Positions 28,098 through 37,214 of a stretch of 64,000 nucleotides of DNA are shown here, one piece after another (positions within the stretch are counted from its first letter, which is position 1; every line of letters begins with the position of its first letter). Source of the stretch: Persicobacter diffluens (GTDB lineage Bacteria; Bacteroidota; Bacteroidia; Cytophagales; Cyclobacteriaceae). The notes beneath the pieces were generated by a model, which had not been told where the DNA came from, made no database searches, and saw only the letters and a list, made by a program, of their open reading frames with translations. The stretch spans positions 186,001-250,000 of the forward strand of contig NZ_BQKE01000003.1 of assembly GCF_036244895.1 (NCBI RefSeq). Direction: 5' to 3'. Position numbers and translations under genes: made by a program.

Positions 28098-28456
28098 GAC
28101 TATAAATTTTATTTTTGTTTAAATCCTTATGCCTTCACTTATATAGTAAGAGACTGAATATTAACCCTTTGAATTAAAAGAAAACCAAACCCACAACTCC
28201 CTAATAAGCAGTGGATTACCAGCCGACTTCTTGGAATTATCGAAAGGAAACAATGTTATACATCAGCAACAACGACTTGCTCCATGTTTATTTTCATTAT
28301 CTTCATCAAATATAAATATTTGAATCAACACAAAGCCTAATCATACCTTATCTGACTAAATTTTAACTATTTACACAAATATCATCGGATATTTATTTTC
28401 ATTTATTGAACTATTTTTTAAATTAAAAGCACAAGATCACATCAACCATTACTTTT

Positions 28457-28639
28457 ATGTCTCGCTTTCAATTTTTATTTTTTTCTGGTTTCATATTTTT
28501 CCTGGCCTTTTGTTTAAATCGTGTCATGAATACCCGGCCGGCCCTGGCTAACAACGAAGGGCTTACCATAATATTGGGCTTTCTGTTGATTTTTGGTGGA
28601 GCCTTATTCTTTAGTGTTTTCAGAACAAAGAAATCCTAA
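28457..28639 (+). CDS. Small two-helix membrane protein, 60 residues
   Basis: Two hydrophobic segments (about 4-20 and 36-54) are separated by a short hydrophilic loop with a RTRP-like segment, and the tail is basic (RTKKS). I do not recognise a family. The 28098-28456 region upstream is AT-rich and otherwise featureless. The composition and the clean start after an AT-rich leader support a real gene, but no homolog is known to me. Confidence 0.4.
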   Translation: MSRFQFLFFSGFIFFLAFCLNRVMNTRPALANNEGLTIILGFLLIFGGALFFSVFRTKKS

Positions 28640-29131
28640 AGAAGACGAGGTTTTGCACCAATTACACCTATATTGTTAGCTCAAAAGATACCCTTAAGGA
28701 GATCCTTCAGCAGGGAAAGGGAATTTTGGTTTAGAAATCCATGGACTGTTGCCATCCTCTCCTTAATCCGAACACTAACACCCTGACAATTTGATACCCG
28801 ATCCAGATGCAGGGACAATTAGTGATAGGCTCCCCTTTGCCTTGCGCCAAAGCTCAACCAGCTCGATTACGCATTGCATTAAATCCAATATTACCGAAGC
28901 GGTAGAAAAATCAAAGCCCTCTTCGAAACTTCCAATATTTAAAGATTTATCTTTCAGTAAAAAGAATTACTTGATTTAAGAGCTTGAATTGTTCATCTCA
29001 TTTTCTAAATCTATGAAAAAATTGGTTTAGGCTAAACGTAGGAAAATCGCCCCTAAAGGGAAAAATATGTTTTATCAAAACAGAATCAATATATAATAAC
29101 CTATGAAGTAGCTCAATAAAATTTACTATGC
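28640..29131. other. Intergenic stretch without a supported gene
   Basis: A 62-codon frame at 28791-28979 lacks any recognisable domain and is probably chance. I see no repeat or RNA signature here. It ends where repeat B7 begins. Confidence 0.4.
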
Positions 29132-29219
29132 TTTAAGCCTAATTATTCACTGATAAATTTATTGAATCAAGTCAAGTAAGCTTATAATCAGATCATTACA
29201 GGAACTTTTCTTTGATTTT

Positions 29220-30581
29220 GAGATATGCCCGAAAGTGGTGTTTGGGGGTTGAAAAATAGCGGCAAAATTGGTTGATTTAAATGCGAATAAAAAACTAACC
29301 AAAAATTTGCCACCATGAGCGAAATTAATCAAATCCCACCGATTACGGAAACAACTCACGATCTATTAACAGAGACGATTCGGGCGGGAGCTAAAGAAAT
29401 CATACGCCTTGCGGTTGAGGCGGAGTTAGAGGAATATTTAAAGCAATTCCGCGACCTTAAAACTGATGATGGAAAAGCCGCAGTAGTCCGAAACGGTCAT
29501 TTGCCGGAACGAGAAGTTCAGACAGGTATTGGCCCCGTAACGGTCAGAGTTCCAAAGATTCGTTCCAAAACAGGAGCCCCGGTTTCATTCCAATCGGTTC
29601 TGGTTCCGCCATATGTTCGAAAATCGAAATCCCTGGAGGCTGCGATACCCTGGCTTTACCTCAAGGGGATTTCAACAGGAGAAATGAATGATGCCTTAGA
29701 GGCGCTCTTAGGCCCCGGAGCCAGCGGTTTGTCTTCTAGCACTATTTCCCGTTTAAAAACAGAATGGGGAAAGGAATACGATGTCTGGCGAAAAGCCTCT
29801 TTAGAAGATAGAGAGTGGGCTTATATTTGGGTTGATGGCATCTACAGTGGTCTGAGGAAGGAAGATGATAAACTTTGTGCACTGGTCGTTATTGGAGTTG
29901 ACGGTCAAGGCAGGAAGCATTTTTTAGCGATTGAAGATGGGATCAGAGAGTCAAAACAAAGCTGGAAAGAGGTATTACTCGAACTGAAACACCGCGGTAT
30001 GAATGCGCCTAAATTAGCGATTGGTGATGGGGCGCTGGGCTTTTGGGCAGCACTAGAAGAAGAGTTCCCCAAAACAAAGGCACAACGTTGCTGGATGCAT
30101 AAAACCGGCAATGTTTTGAATTGCTTTCCCAAATCGGCTCAACAAAAGGCTAAGGACAAAATCCATCAAATATGGGTGGCCGAAACCAAAGATGAAGCAG
30201 ATAAAGCATTTGACTTATTCATAGACACTTATGAAGCAAAGTATCCGAAAGCTGTAATTTGTTTACAAAAAGACCGTGATGAATTGCTGAATTTTTACGA
30301 CTTTCCCGCCGAACATTGGCAAAGCATCCGAACCACCAATCCGATAGAGTCCGCTTTTGGGACGATCAGACATCGTACGAAGCGATCAAAGGGTTGCCTG
30401 GATCGGGACGGAATGCTCCATATGATATTCAAACTCGGCATGTGTGCGGAGAAAAACTGGAATCGAATACGGGGCTATAAAACCATTGAAAAAGTAATCA
30501 GAGAAGTTAAATTTAAAGACGGCGAAGAGATCAAACAGGCCGCTTAACTTCGACCTCCTGAACACCACTTTTGGGCATAGC
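29220..30581 (+). mobile_element. IS256-family insertion sequence, apparently complete
   Basis: About 1.36 kb. Imperfect inverted ends: TATGCCCGAAAGTGGTGTTT at left and TATGCCCAAAAGTGGTGTTC at right (reverse complement). TCTTTGATTTT occurs on both flanks (29209-29219 and 30582-30592), a target duplication of at least 8 bp as expected for the family. Confidence 0.82.
29315..30547 (+). CDS. IS256-family transposase
   Basis: The 410-residue, full-length mutator-type transposase has the DDE residues D174 (WVDGIYSG), D238 (IGDGALGF) and E345 (NPIESAFGTIR), with the usual CWMHK helix between the second and third. It cuts and pastes the element in which it lies. The start follows a GCCACC-like leader inside the left end. 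It appears intact and could be active. Confidence 0.95.
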   Translation: MSEINQIPPITETTHDLLTETIRAGAKEIIRLAVEAELEEYLKQFRDLKTDDGKAAVVRNGHLPEREVQTGIGPVTVRVPKIRSKTGAPVSFQSVLVPPYVRKSKSLEAAIPWLYLKGISTGEMNDALEALLGPGASGLSSSTISRLKTEWGKEYDVWRKASLEDREWAYIWVDGIYSGLRKEDDKLCALVVIGVDGQGRKHFLAIEDGIRESKQSWKEVLLELKHRGMNAPKLAIGDGALGFWAALEEEFPKTKAQRCWMHKTGNVLNCFPKSAQQKAKDKIHQIWVAETKDEADKAFDLFIDTYEAKYPKAVICLQKDRDELLNFYDFPAEHWQSIRTTNPIESAFGTIRHRTKRSKGCLDRDGMLHMIFKLGMCAEKNWNRIRGYKTIEKVIREVKFKDGEEIKQAA

Positions 30582-31013
30582 TCTTTGATTTTAAGTAGCC
30601 CACATTTGGATGATTTGCTTTTTCCTCAGACAACTGCTTTGTTAGCAAAATCTCAAAACAGGAACTTCCCCTTCCAGCTCCCAGCCACCTCTCGGCTTTA
30701 CACCTATTTAGTCTATTAAACGAAATATCATTCGGAGACAGCATTGAAGAGGACTCCTGGCAAACCTATTTTAAAAGCTTTATTATCCATGTTGACCTCT
30801 TTTCGAAATAAGTTGTCGAAGTAATATTTATAGATTTTTATGAAACCACTCATAATCCGACAGGCTCCCCGCTAAAAGAAGATGTAGCATGAATAATCCG
30901 GGATAAACCGCAATTCGCCAAAAAAAAGATTCAAAAAGACGTCAATCCCCCCTCTTTTTCAAACAGCCCCGCCCACTAAAGCTTTATCCTAATGAGAATC
31001 AAAATCAACTGCT

Positions 31014-32543
31014 ATGCCCATAAGAATGCGTAAAGACCCGGATCAACCCAATAACTCAGGCGGAGGAGGGAATTACCGGGGAAGGTCCGGCGGAGGACGG
31101 GGAATCATCTCCATGTTACTGCCCTTGCTAATTCGGAATCCAAAGTTATTAATCCCGCTATTATTGATCTTTGGGGCCATTTATTTCTTCGGGGGGAAAG
31201 AAACTGCAGTCAATGTGGCTTCCATGGTATTCTCAACTGGCGCTACACTTGATCCTGTGCAATTTGACCGGGCCAAAATTTATGAGCCCATTATTAATGA
31301 TCCTTCCAACCCTTTACCGGTAAGAGTGAGCCTTGCACAATACGCTCCTCAACGATTGAATCAGGGGCAACAAGGCAGTTGCGTAGCCTGGTCAAGTGCC
31401 TATGCGGCCCGCACCATATTGGAAAGTTCCGCCAGCGGAAAAGATCCCAACACCGTGCGATTCAGCCCTTCTTTTTTATACAACCAGATAAAACTACAGG
31501 GCTGTCAGGGTTCCTATATCATCCGGGCCATGGAAAAAATGACAGAACAAGGCTCCGTCCCCTACAGTGACTTTGCCTATACGGATGAAAATTGTAATAA
31601 TATGCCGGACCAATCTTTGATCCAGCAGGCAGGGCAATTTAAAATGAAGGGATTCAACCGGCTGACTAAAGGAGATAACGTGCAGGCACTTGATTTGAAC
31701 GGTATCCGTCAGAACCTTGCCCAGGGCGCTCCTGTGGTCATTGGAATGATGGTGGGCGGCAGCTTCATGACGGATATGAAAGGCAAAAATAAATGGACCC
31801 CTCAAGAGCGCGACTATCAGATGGCCGGATTTGGAGGCCACGCCATGGCAGTGATTGGCTATGATGACGAAATGGATGGAGAAGGCGCTTTCCAAATTAT
31901 GAACAGCTGGGGTGACGATTGGGGCAATAATGGCCTGGCCTGGGTGAGCTATCGAGATTTTATGTATTTCACCAAAGAAGCCTACGCCCTCTTTCCCATG
32001 GGGCGGAGGATTGACAATCCTGAAAAATTTGAAATGCGAATCGGCCTCCTCCTTAATACACAAAAACAATACATCCCTCTCACAAAAGAAAATGATTTTA
32101 CCTACCGGACCCAAAGCCCATTAACTCCGGGCACTTTATTTAAAATAGAGGTCACCAATAATCTGGATTGCTATACCTATGTTTTCGGTCAGGAAACCGA
32201 TGGCAGCTCCTATGTCCTTTTTCCTTATACCGAAAAGCACTCTGCCTATTGCGGAATTGTGGGAACGCGACTTTTCCCAAGAGATTATTCTATGGAATTG
32301 GATGATTTAGGCCGACAAGATAAAATGGCCATCATTGTAAGTAAACAAGCCTTAAACTATAAGCAATTGAATAACGCCTTTAATCAGGCCAAGGGAAATG
32401 ATTTTGAAGATAAAATCCAAAATGCTTTACAAAATGAAATCATCACGGATTTCCAATCCTCGGCAGGGAAGCAGGTCAGCATAGTGGCCAACAGCCCTCA
32501 GAAAAATACCCTGGCCATCGTTATCGCCATTGATAAGGAATAA
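31014..32543 (+). CDS. Membrane-anchored papain-like (C1) peptidase
   Basis: The 509-residue protein starts with a Gly/Arg-rich cytoplasmic segment, then a membrane anchor at about 31-60. The C1 domain carries the catalytic Cys123 (QGQQGSCVAWSSAY), His276 (GFGGHAMAVIGYDD) and Asn297 (IMNSWGDDWG), with the oxyanion Gln at about 117. After about residue 340 a second domain resembles DUF4384 (FKIEVTNNLDCYTYVFGQ, VLFPY). The protease is probably held at the outer face of the inner membrane. No propeptide is obvious. The substrate is unknown; the Gly-rich N-terminus may mediate protein contacts. It stands alone between repeats. Confidence 0.85.
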   Translation: MPIRMRKDPDQPNNSGGGGNYRGRSGGGRGIISMLLPLLIRNPKLLIPLLLIFGAIYFFGGKETAVNVASMVFSTGATLDPVQFDRAKIYEPIINDPSNPLPVRVSLAQYAPQRLNQGQQGSCVAWSSAYAARTILESSASGKDPNTVRFSPSFLYNQIKLQGCQGSYIIRAMEKMTEQGSVPYSDFAYTDENCNNMPDQSLIQQAGQFKMKGFNRLTKGDNVQALDLNGIRQNLAQGAPVVIGMMVGGSFMTDMKGKNKWTPQERDYQMAGFGGHAMAVIGYDDEMDGEGAFQIMNSWGDDWGNNGLAWVSYRDFMYFTKEAYALFPMGRRIDNPEKFEMRIGLLLNTQKQYIPLTKENDFTYRTQSPLTPGTLFKIEVTNNLDCYTYVFGQETDGSSYVLFPYTEKHSAYCGIVGTRLFPRDYSMELDDLGRQDKMAIIVSKQALNYKQLNNAFNQAKGNDFEDKIQNALQNEIITDFQSSAGKQVSIVANSPQKNTLAIVIAIDKE

Positions 32544-32565
32544 AAAACTGATATACAAATGGCCT

Positions 32566-32662
32566 AGAGCGTATTTAAAAGCCAAAATTCGTGGCGAAAA
32601 TTGAAGTATCGCTTCCAATAATTTGAATTTGCAGCCGGATAGTGTGCTATTAAACATGCGCT
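32566..32662 (+). repeat. Family A repeat, internally deleted copy A3
   Basis: Only 97 bp: both ends survive (AGAGCGTATTTAAAA and TTAAACATGCGCT), but about 60 bases of the left arm and loop are missing, so it is a deletion derivative. It starts 22 bases after the peptidase stop and directly abuts repeat B5. Confidence 0.7.
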
Positions 32663-32663
32663 T

Positions 32664-32853
32664 AATGTCAAGGCGGAAAAAAAGGAAGGAATAGTAATTT
32701 ATTCTGGTTTTTTCCAAGCAAGCTAAGGAATAAGGAAGGGGAAAGCTAAGCCCCATTAGGTTTATTACAAGTCCTCAATATCACCCAAAACATACTGATA
32801 AAAAGCATTTTTAGCGCAACTTCCTTAACCCAATGGTGAATAATTCGGATTAA
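32664..32853 (+). repeat. Family B repeat, copy B5 (left end missing)
   Basis: It begins inside the family at GTCAAGGCGGAAAAAAAGG and ends at the typical TGAATAATTCGGATTAA. The missing left end lies exactly at the border of A3, suggesting that A3 inserted there or that recombination joined them. Confidence 0.65.
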
Positions 32854-32989
32854 TTTTCATTTTATAAAAATAAAAGAAAGAGATATAAAAGAGCTGATTT
32901 TAAATCGTTTAATGCACTATAATGCTGCCCAGGAATATCCCAAGCCGATAACCCCGGGTGGCAATAAGCGTAAATAAAAAAATAATGTT

Positions 32990-32997
32990 TAAATTTG
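32990..32997 (+). promoter_or_regulatory. Candidate -7 promoter element
   Basis: TAAATTTG fits TAnnTTTG and lies 26 bases upstream of the sseB-like start; no clear -33 TTG is found at the right distance. Confidence 0.35.
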
Positions 32998-33022
32998 GCC
33001 TACGCATAAATTTTTTATCTGA

Positions 33023-33790
33023 ATGAAAGATCACCAGTCTTCTTTTCCTAATGATCAATTCCCAATAGAGGAAAGCTTGATCCTTGCGGCGAAAGACAAA
33101 TCATATATCAATCAATTTTATCAGGATCTGCTGGAAAACGAAGTGTTGGTCATAACGGGCCTTGGGAAAAAACAGCAAGAAAGCCCCAAACAAGTGGCCA
33201 AAGGTGAGCAAATCAACCTACTGACATTTAGCGATGGCCGCTTACCCATCTTCACTTCTCCGAACCGTATCATGGAGGGCGATCACTTTATTGACAAGGT
33301 CAATTTTATGCCGATGTCGGTGAAAGACCTTCATGAGATGTTGCCTAAGACCACTTTCATCCTGAACCCTTTCTCCGATATTGGTAAGGAAATGTTACCT
33401 TTGGAGATTGAAGACCTGCTGGCCGGGAAAATTTTCGGTGAACATCAGGAAGTGCAAATGGAAGCCGATGAGGATGATCAGGTGCGCATCGGAATTCCTA
33501 AAGATATACCGGAAGGGATGAAGGAAAAGCTCTCTTTCATGCTTCAGAATGAAAAAGGTATTCGCGCCTATCTTGCCGTTTACTACACGAAGGAAGAGGA
33601 AGAATTTCCCCATTGGCTATTGGCTCTGGAACATGAAGGGGATCTGGAAAAAATCGCCAATCTTGCCGGCCCGATAATGAAGGCGCACCTACCGGAAAAC
33701 TGCAATATTGAGTTTCTGGAATTGAATCAAGAAAATGCTGCGATGGTTAGCTTTTTTGAAGAGAAGGCAAAACCTTTTTTTAAGCGATAA
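33023..33790 (+). CDS. SseB family protein
   Basis: The 255-residue cytosolic protein has the SseB N-terminal domain (LILAAKDKSYINQFYQDLLENEV, LPIFTSPNRI, a LPKTTFILNPFSDIGKEM block) and a C-terminal SseB domain (about 150-255; YYTKEEEEFPHWLLALE). In E. coli, SseB confers enhanced serine sensitivity; the biochemical role is unknown. It is expressed alone. No partner gene is nearby. Confidence 0.82.
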   Translation: MKDHQSSFPNDQFPIEESLILAAKDKSYINQFYQDLLENEVLVITGLGKKQQESPKQVAKGEQINLLTFSDGRLPIFTSPNRIMEGDHFIDKVNFMPMSVKDLHEMLPKTTFILNPFSDIGKEMLPLEIEDLLAGKIFGEHQEVQMEADEDDQVRIGIPKDIPEGMKEKLSFMLQNEKGIRAYLAVYYTKEEEEFPHWLLALEHEGDLEKIANLAGPIMKAHLPENCNIEFLELNQENAAMVSFFEEKAKPFFKR

Positions 33791-33942
33791 AATCTCATCC
33801 CTATCATAAGGGGTGATTTAAAATTATACAGCGTTCCGGAGTTTTGTTTCTTGATGAGGCAGAACTCTTTTTTTGGCTTTGATGAAGAGAACAGGATTGA
33901 TTTTCAAGATTTGCTCAAGGGAATCAAATTTCTACCTGCTAA

Positions 33943-34168
33943 TTTAACCCGAATTATTCACCGCTAAATTTAGTGAACCACTATAAATACCTATATTTCA
34001 GTGCTTTCTGGTTAGTTTTATCGAATTATCAATAGCCCAAATTTGGACAAGCTTGCCTTCTCCTCATTCATCTGCTTCGTTGGAAAAAACTCGAAATAAG
34101 AAACTATTCCTTCATTTTTTCCGCCTAGCAGCTAAACGAGGATTGAAGCATGAATAATTCCGGTTAAA
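33943..34168 (-). repeat. Family B repeat, best-preserved copy B6
   Basis: 226 bp. Inverted ends TTTAACCCGAATTATTCA (33943-33960) and TGAATAATTCCGGTTAAA (34151-34168) match at 17 of 18 positions. Oriented opposite to B1-B5. This copy is the best model for the family. Confidence 0.85.
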
Positions 34169-34211
34169 TGAGAAGTTCACCCCATTTAACGCGAATATTC
34201 AAGGCAAAATT

Positions 34212-34366
34212 TAGCGCGTGTTTAAAAGCCAAAATTCGCAGCAAAAATTTGAATTCCAGAAACGATACCCGATTATATTTAGAGAATAGCAGCATTATTG
34301 TTGAGCAATAATCCAAAATCGCTATCAATAATTTAAAACTGGATGCTGTGTTTTTAAACACGCTCT
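34212..34366 (+). repeat. Family A repeat, copy A4
   Basis: 155 bp from AGCGCGTGTTTAAAAGCC to TTTTTAAACACGCTCT, both ends intact. It lies 43 bases after B6 and about 160 bases upstream of the IS110 element. Confidence 0.82.
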
Positions 34367-34630
34367 CATATCTTGACTTCTATAAAGCAGATAACGAAAT
34401 AATTCAATTTTCATTATATTATAGCTTGTCAGCAAAAAGGAGTAAGAACATACGCTCAAAAGATGGCATTATTGTCAATCTAGCAATTTAGGAAATCCCC
34501 TTTTTGCCCAAGCTTTAGAGTTAGAACAGTACCTAAGAACGTGGGAACTTGCCCTCGATTCAGTATCAATCATGAGAAAAGACGATGAAGATTGGTGACA
34601 AATTGAGTATTTATTAAATCGTAAAGGACT

Positions 34631-35695
34631 ATGGAAATCAAGTATGTAGCAGGCGTTGATATCGCCAAATCAGATTTTAAGGTCAGCCTGGTTTTAGGTT
34701 TCTCGGATCGTGAGCCAAAGGTTTTAGGCAGTAGAAAATTTAAAAATACGGAAAAAGGCTTTGATGAATTAGTTTCGTGGGCTGCTAAGAAATGTAAATT
34801 GGATTTGCCTTTAAGCTTTGTCATGGAAGCCACGGGAAATTACCATGAGAAGCTCGCCTGGTACTTAAATCTGAATTCGCACCGTGTGAGTGTTGTACTG
34901 GCGAATCGGGCAAAATCCTATATGAAAAGCATCGGGCATAAAACTAAGAATGATAAAATGGACGCCAAAGGTTTGGCCTTCATGGGTGCTTTTCAACATT
35001 TGAAAGAATGGGAGCCGATGAGTAAAGGCCTCTACCAGCTAAGGGAACGTACCCGCTTATTGGAAGATTTGCTAAAGGTAGAAACAAGCTTGAAAAATAG
35101 AATGGAGCATGCCAAGCACACGATGATCATTGTCGAAGATGCCCAGCAATGCCTGCAAGAGGCGATTGATGCGATAGAAACACAAATTTCTAAGTGCAGA
35201 GAGCAGATTAAAGAAGTGGTTCAGAAGGATTCAGAATTAGCCCGAAAAACCGAATTCTTAACTTCCATCAAAGGGATCGGCCCCATCACAGCAGCTACCA
35301 TAATTGCAGAAACTAACGGATTCTTGTTGTTTGAAAACCTACGGCAACTTACCAGCTATGCAGGATATGATGTTCAGGAAAATCAGTCTGGTCAAAAAGA
35401 GGGAAGGACTTCAATCAGTAAAAAGGGAAATTCACACATTAGAAGAATTCTACATATGGCAGCATTGAATGTCGTTAAGCATGAAAAGGGCGCATTTAAA
35501 GCGCTTCAGGAACGGATCTATAAAAAGACAAATATCAAAATGAAAGGGTATGTGGCCGTGCAGTCCAAATTATTAAGGATAATGTATACCCTCTGGCACA
35601 ATGAACAGCCTTATGACAATCAATATCATCGAAATTGTGCCAGGACAGTCGAAGGCGATCCAAGTCAATTGATCGTGGAACAGAAGGTTGCCTAA
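34631..35695 (+). CDS. IS110-family transposase (DEDD recombinase)
   Basis: The 354-residue protein has the RuvC-like DEDD domain (Asp10 in AGVDIAKSDF, later VMEATGNY and KNDKMDA) and the C-terminal transposase_20 domain (SIKGIGPITAATIIAE, LTSYAGYDVQENQSG with the nucleophile Ser region). Such enzymes insert DNA under the guidance of a structured RNA encoded in a non-coding end of the element. The gene looks intact. The upstream leader is short and the downstream non-coding part is long. Confidence 0.93.
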   Translation: MEIKYVAGVDIAKSDFKVSLVLGFSDREPKVLGSRKFKNTEKGFDELVSWAAKKCKLDLPLSFVMEATGNYHEKLAWYLNLNSHRVSVVLANRAKSYMKSIGHKTKNDKMDAKGLAFMGAFQHLKEWEPMSKGLYQLRERTRLLEDLLKVETSLKNRMEHAKHTMIIVEDAQQCLQEAIDAIETQISKCREQIKEVVQKDSELARKTEFLTSIKGIGPITAATIIAETNGFLLFENLRQLTSYAGYDVQENQSGQKEGRTSISKKGNSHIRRILHMAALNVVKHEKGAFKALQERIYKKTNIKMKGYVAVQSKLLRIMYTLWHNEQPYDNQYHRNCARTVEGDPSQLIVEQKVA

Positions 35696-35742
35696 GGAAA
35701 AACGGGAAGTGCCCCCATCTACGGGCGGGCATAGAAGCAATC

Positions 35743-35799
35743 GGCAATCTTTAACCATTGATCCGATAATCAATCCCTAAGAACAACTATAGGCTTGCC
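35743..35799 (+). ncRNA. Candidate guide (bridge/seek) RNA segment of the IS110 element
   Basis: GGCAA (35743-35747) pairs with TTGCC (35795-35799) and encloses two hairpins: ATTGAT/ATCAAT and CCTA/TAGG. The second contains CCTAAGAAC (35776-35784), which is identical to the element's left junction at 34532-34540. Further stems flank it (TGCCC/GGGCA at 35710-35731; GTAGCTG/CAGCTAC near 35866-35892). A guide loop matching the donor junction is what these RNAs need; the assignment is inference. Confidence 0.35.
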
Positions 35800-36187
35800 A
35801 ATAACAATCTTTAGGATTTAACCTGAAGATAATAATAAAAGGGATAATCCCCCTTAAAATGGAAGTAGCTGCCTTAAAAAAAGACAGCTACAGAAGGTAG
35901 ACGTAAACGCCTCCTTTGAATTTCAAATATATTAAAATAATTCAATTCAAAAAATTGCTTTTTTAGACAGTACCTAAGTCAATTATTTACCACACCAATT
36001 TACAGCAAAAACAGCCGAGAAATAGACAAAATCTAATCCTGAAATCAATAGCCCATTGATGCTGATCCTTGCTTACGACAAAAACGAAAATCACACTATA
36101 ATTAGTATTAAATCCTGAAATTCGAGCTTTGCCTCCCCCTTAACAACCCCTTTATTCCTATCCTAAAAAATCAGCAGCAGAGATTTA

Positions 36188-36724
36188 TCAAGAATTGCCC
36201 TCTTTGCCCAACCACTGGATCAGCTCACGATTCGAGGCTAACAAAGCTTCCATCACCTCCATCAGGTTTTCATATTCATCTGCCATTTTCTTCACATCGT
36301 CAGAGATCAATTTATGGTTGGCCATTTTAAATCTATGAAACTGACGAAAGCCCTCTAGAATTTTATGCATATCATCGGACTGGCTAATGAATCGCTCCAT
36401 TCGTTTTTTATTATCAATCAGCTCAGTGATCATATGCTCCCGAGCCTCTCCTTCCCCCAAAGCTACCTCAGATTTGGGCCCTTCAATATTCTCCAACTCT
36501 TCCTGTATTGCCGCAATATTGGTAAAATCCTTTTCAAGGATGTCAATAATTTCAACATTAAAGAATTTACAGATGCGAACTAAATTTTCGATTTTAGGCT
36601 CTGCAGTACTTTTTTCGTAAGAGGCTATATTTCCGCGATTTAATCCAATTTGTTTAGCCAATTGCTCCTGGCTCAATTTTGCCTGTCTCCTTAAAAATTT
36701 CAGATTGTCCGCAAATATTTTCAT
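36188..36724 (-). CDS. XRE-family transcriptional regulator
   Basis: The 178-residue protein has an HTH_3 domain at about 5-60 (LKFLRRQAKLSQEQLAKQIGLNRGNIASYEKSTAEP) and a charged, helical C-terminal half that probably forms a dimerising coiled coil (ELENIEGPKSEVA, KRMERFISQSDD). It is divergent from the betaine-uptake operon across about 500 bases that hold TTTACA-type inverted repeats, so it probably represses that operon or itself. A perfect -7 box lies 35 bases upstream on its strand. No effector domain is recognisable. Confidence 0.88.
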   Translation of the reverse strand: MKIFADNLKFLRRQAKLSQEQLAKQIGLNRGNIASYEKSTAEPKIENLVRICKFFNVEIIDILEKDFTNIAAIQEELENIEGPKSEVALGEGEAREHMITELIDNKKRMERFISQSDDMHKILEGFRQFHRFKMANHKLISDDVKKMADEYENLMEVMEALLASNRELIQWLGKEGNS

Positions 36725-36758
36725 GTACTGTCTACTACTAAAATGACCTTTTAAAGTA

Positions 36759-36766
36759 CAAAAATA
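36759..36766 (-). promoter_or_regulatory. -7 element for the XRE regulator
   Basis: On the minus strand TATTTTTG matches TAnnTTTG, about 35 bases upstream of the regulator's start codon; no strong -33 box is visible. Confidence 0.45.
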
Positions 36767-36828
36767 GAGAATTTAATTGGAATATGATTATTGTCAGCTT
36801 TGTAATTATTTTGTCCTGAGAAAATTTT

Positions 36829-36853
36829 TTGTAAAAAATATTTACTACTTTTG
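36829..36853 (+). promoter_or_regulatory. Promoter element with overlapping GTAAA/TTTAC inverted repeat
   Basis: TACTTTTG at 36846-36853 fits the -7 consensus. Directly upstream GTAAA (36831-36835) and TTTAC (36841-36845) form an inverted repeat where a repressor would block it. It would start an RNA with a leader of about 370 bases before the porin gene. Confidence 0.4.
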
Positions 36854-37184
36854 CGCCAGTCATCGGAAAAATGATAAAATTATTATCAAACCTAGTAGTC
36901 ATTATCCATTTATAGCCCCTCGGTCTTAGAACAAAGACCTTTGATGACGTTTGGCGAACATTATGTATTATCATAATTCTCATCAGCAGCACAATCATCC
37001 CTTCTGCCATGAAGAAACCGTGGCAATTGGATTTTTTTTATTGAAAATTTCCAAAAAAATTTTTCACCCATAAGGGAATAATGTTGTTTTTTTTCGCCTT
37101 TAACAAATTATTCTTTATACAATTTTTGTTGAACCCCTGTGGTTAAACAACACCTTTCCCACGGGAATCAGCGCATATGTTCAT

Positions 37185-37214
37185 TTGGTTTACATTTTCT
37201 TTTTTGTAAACCAA
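37185..37214. promoter_or_regulatory. Perfect 10-bp inverted repeat, candidate XRE operator
   Basis: TTGGTTTACA (37185-37194) and TGTAAACCAA (37205-37214), 10 bases apart and 14 bases upstream of the porin ATG. The half-site shares TTTACA with the smaller repeat at 36831-36845. It may bind the divergent XRE protein or fold as a hairpin over the translation start. Confidence 0.5.

Larger units (their letters stand above)
29132..30907 (-). repeat. Family B repeat B7, split by an IS256-family element
   Basis: TTTAAGCCTAATTATTCA at 29132-29149 and TGAATAATCCGGGATAAA at 30890-30907 are the two ends of a reverse-oriented B element. The transposon at 29220-30581 interrupts it; the GTAGCCCACATTTGG block that follows the insertion continues the B sequence. 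The right part is about 190 bp longer than in other copies, so it carries an additional, unidentified insertion. Confidence 0.65.
34526..35978 (+). mobile_element. IS110-family element with 12-bp flanking direct repeat (limits tentative)
   Basis: ACAGTACCTAAG occurs at 34526-34537 and at 35967-35978, on either side of the transposase gene. IS110 elements lack terminal inverted repeats and recombine at a short core, so these repeats plausibly mark the element ends, giving about 1.44 kb, a normal size. If so there are about 95 non-coding bases before the gene and about 270 after it. Confidence 0.55.

Noticed and set aside
28791..28979. 62-codon frame
   Set aside because: Low-complexity Ser/Thr-rich product without domain, signal or neighbour; probably chance.
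29315..35695. Composite transposon between the IS256 and IS110 elements
   Set aside because: The two elements belong to different families with different ends, so they cannot mobilise the peptidase and sseB genes together.
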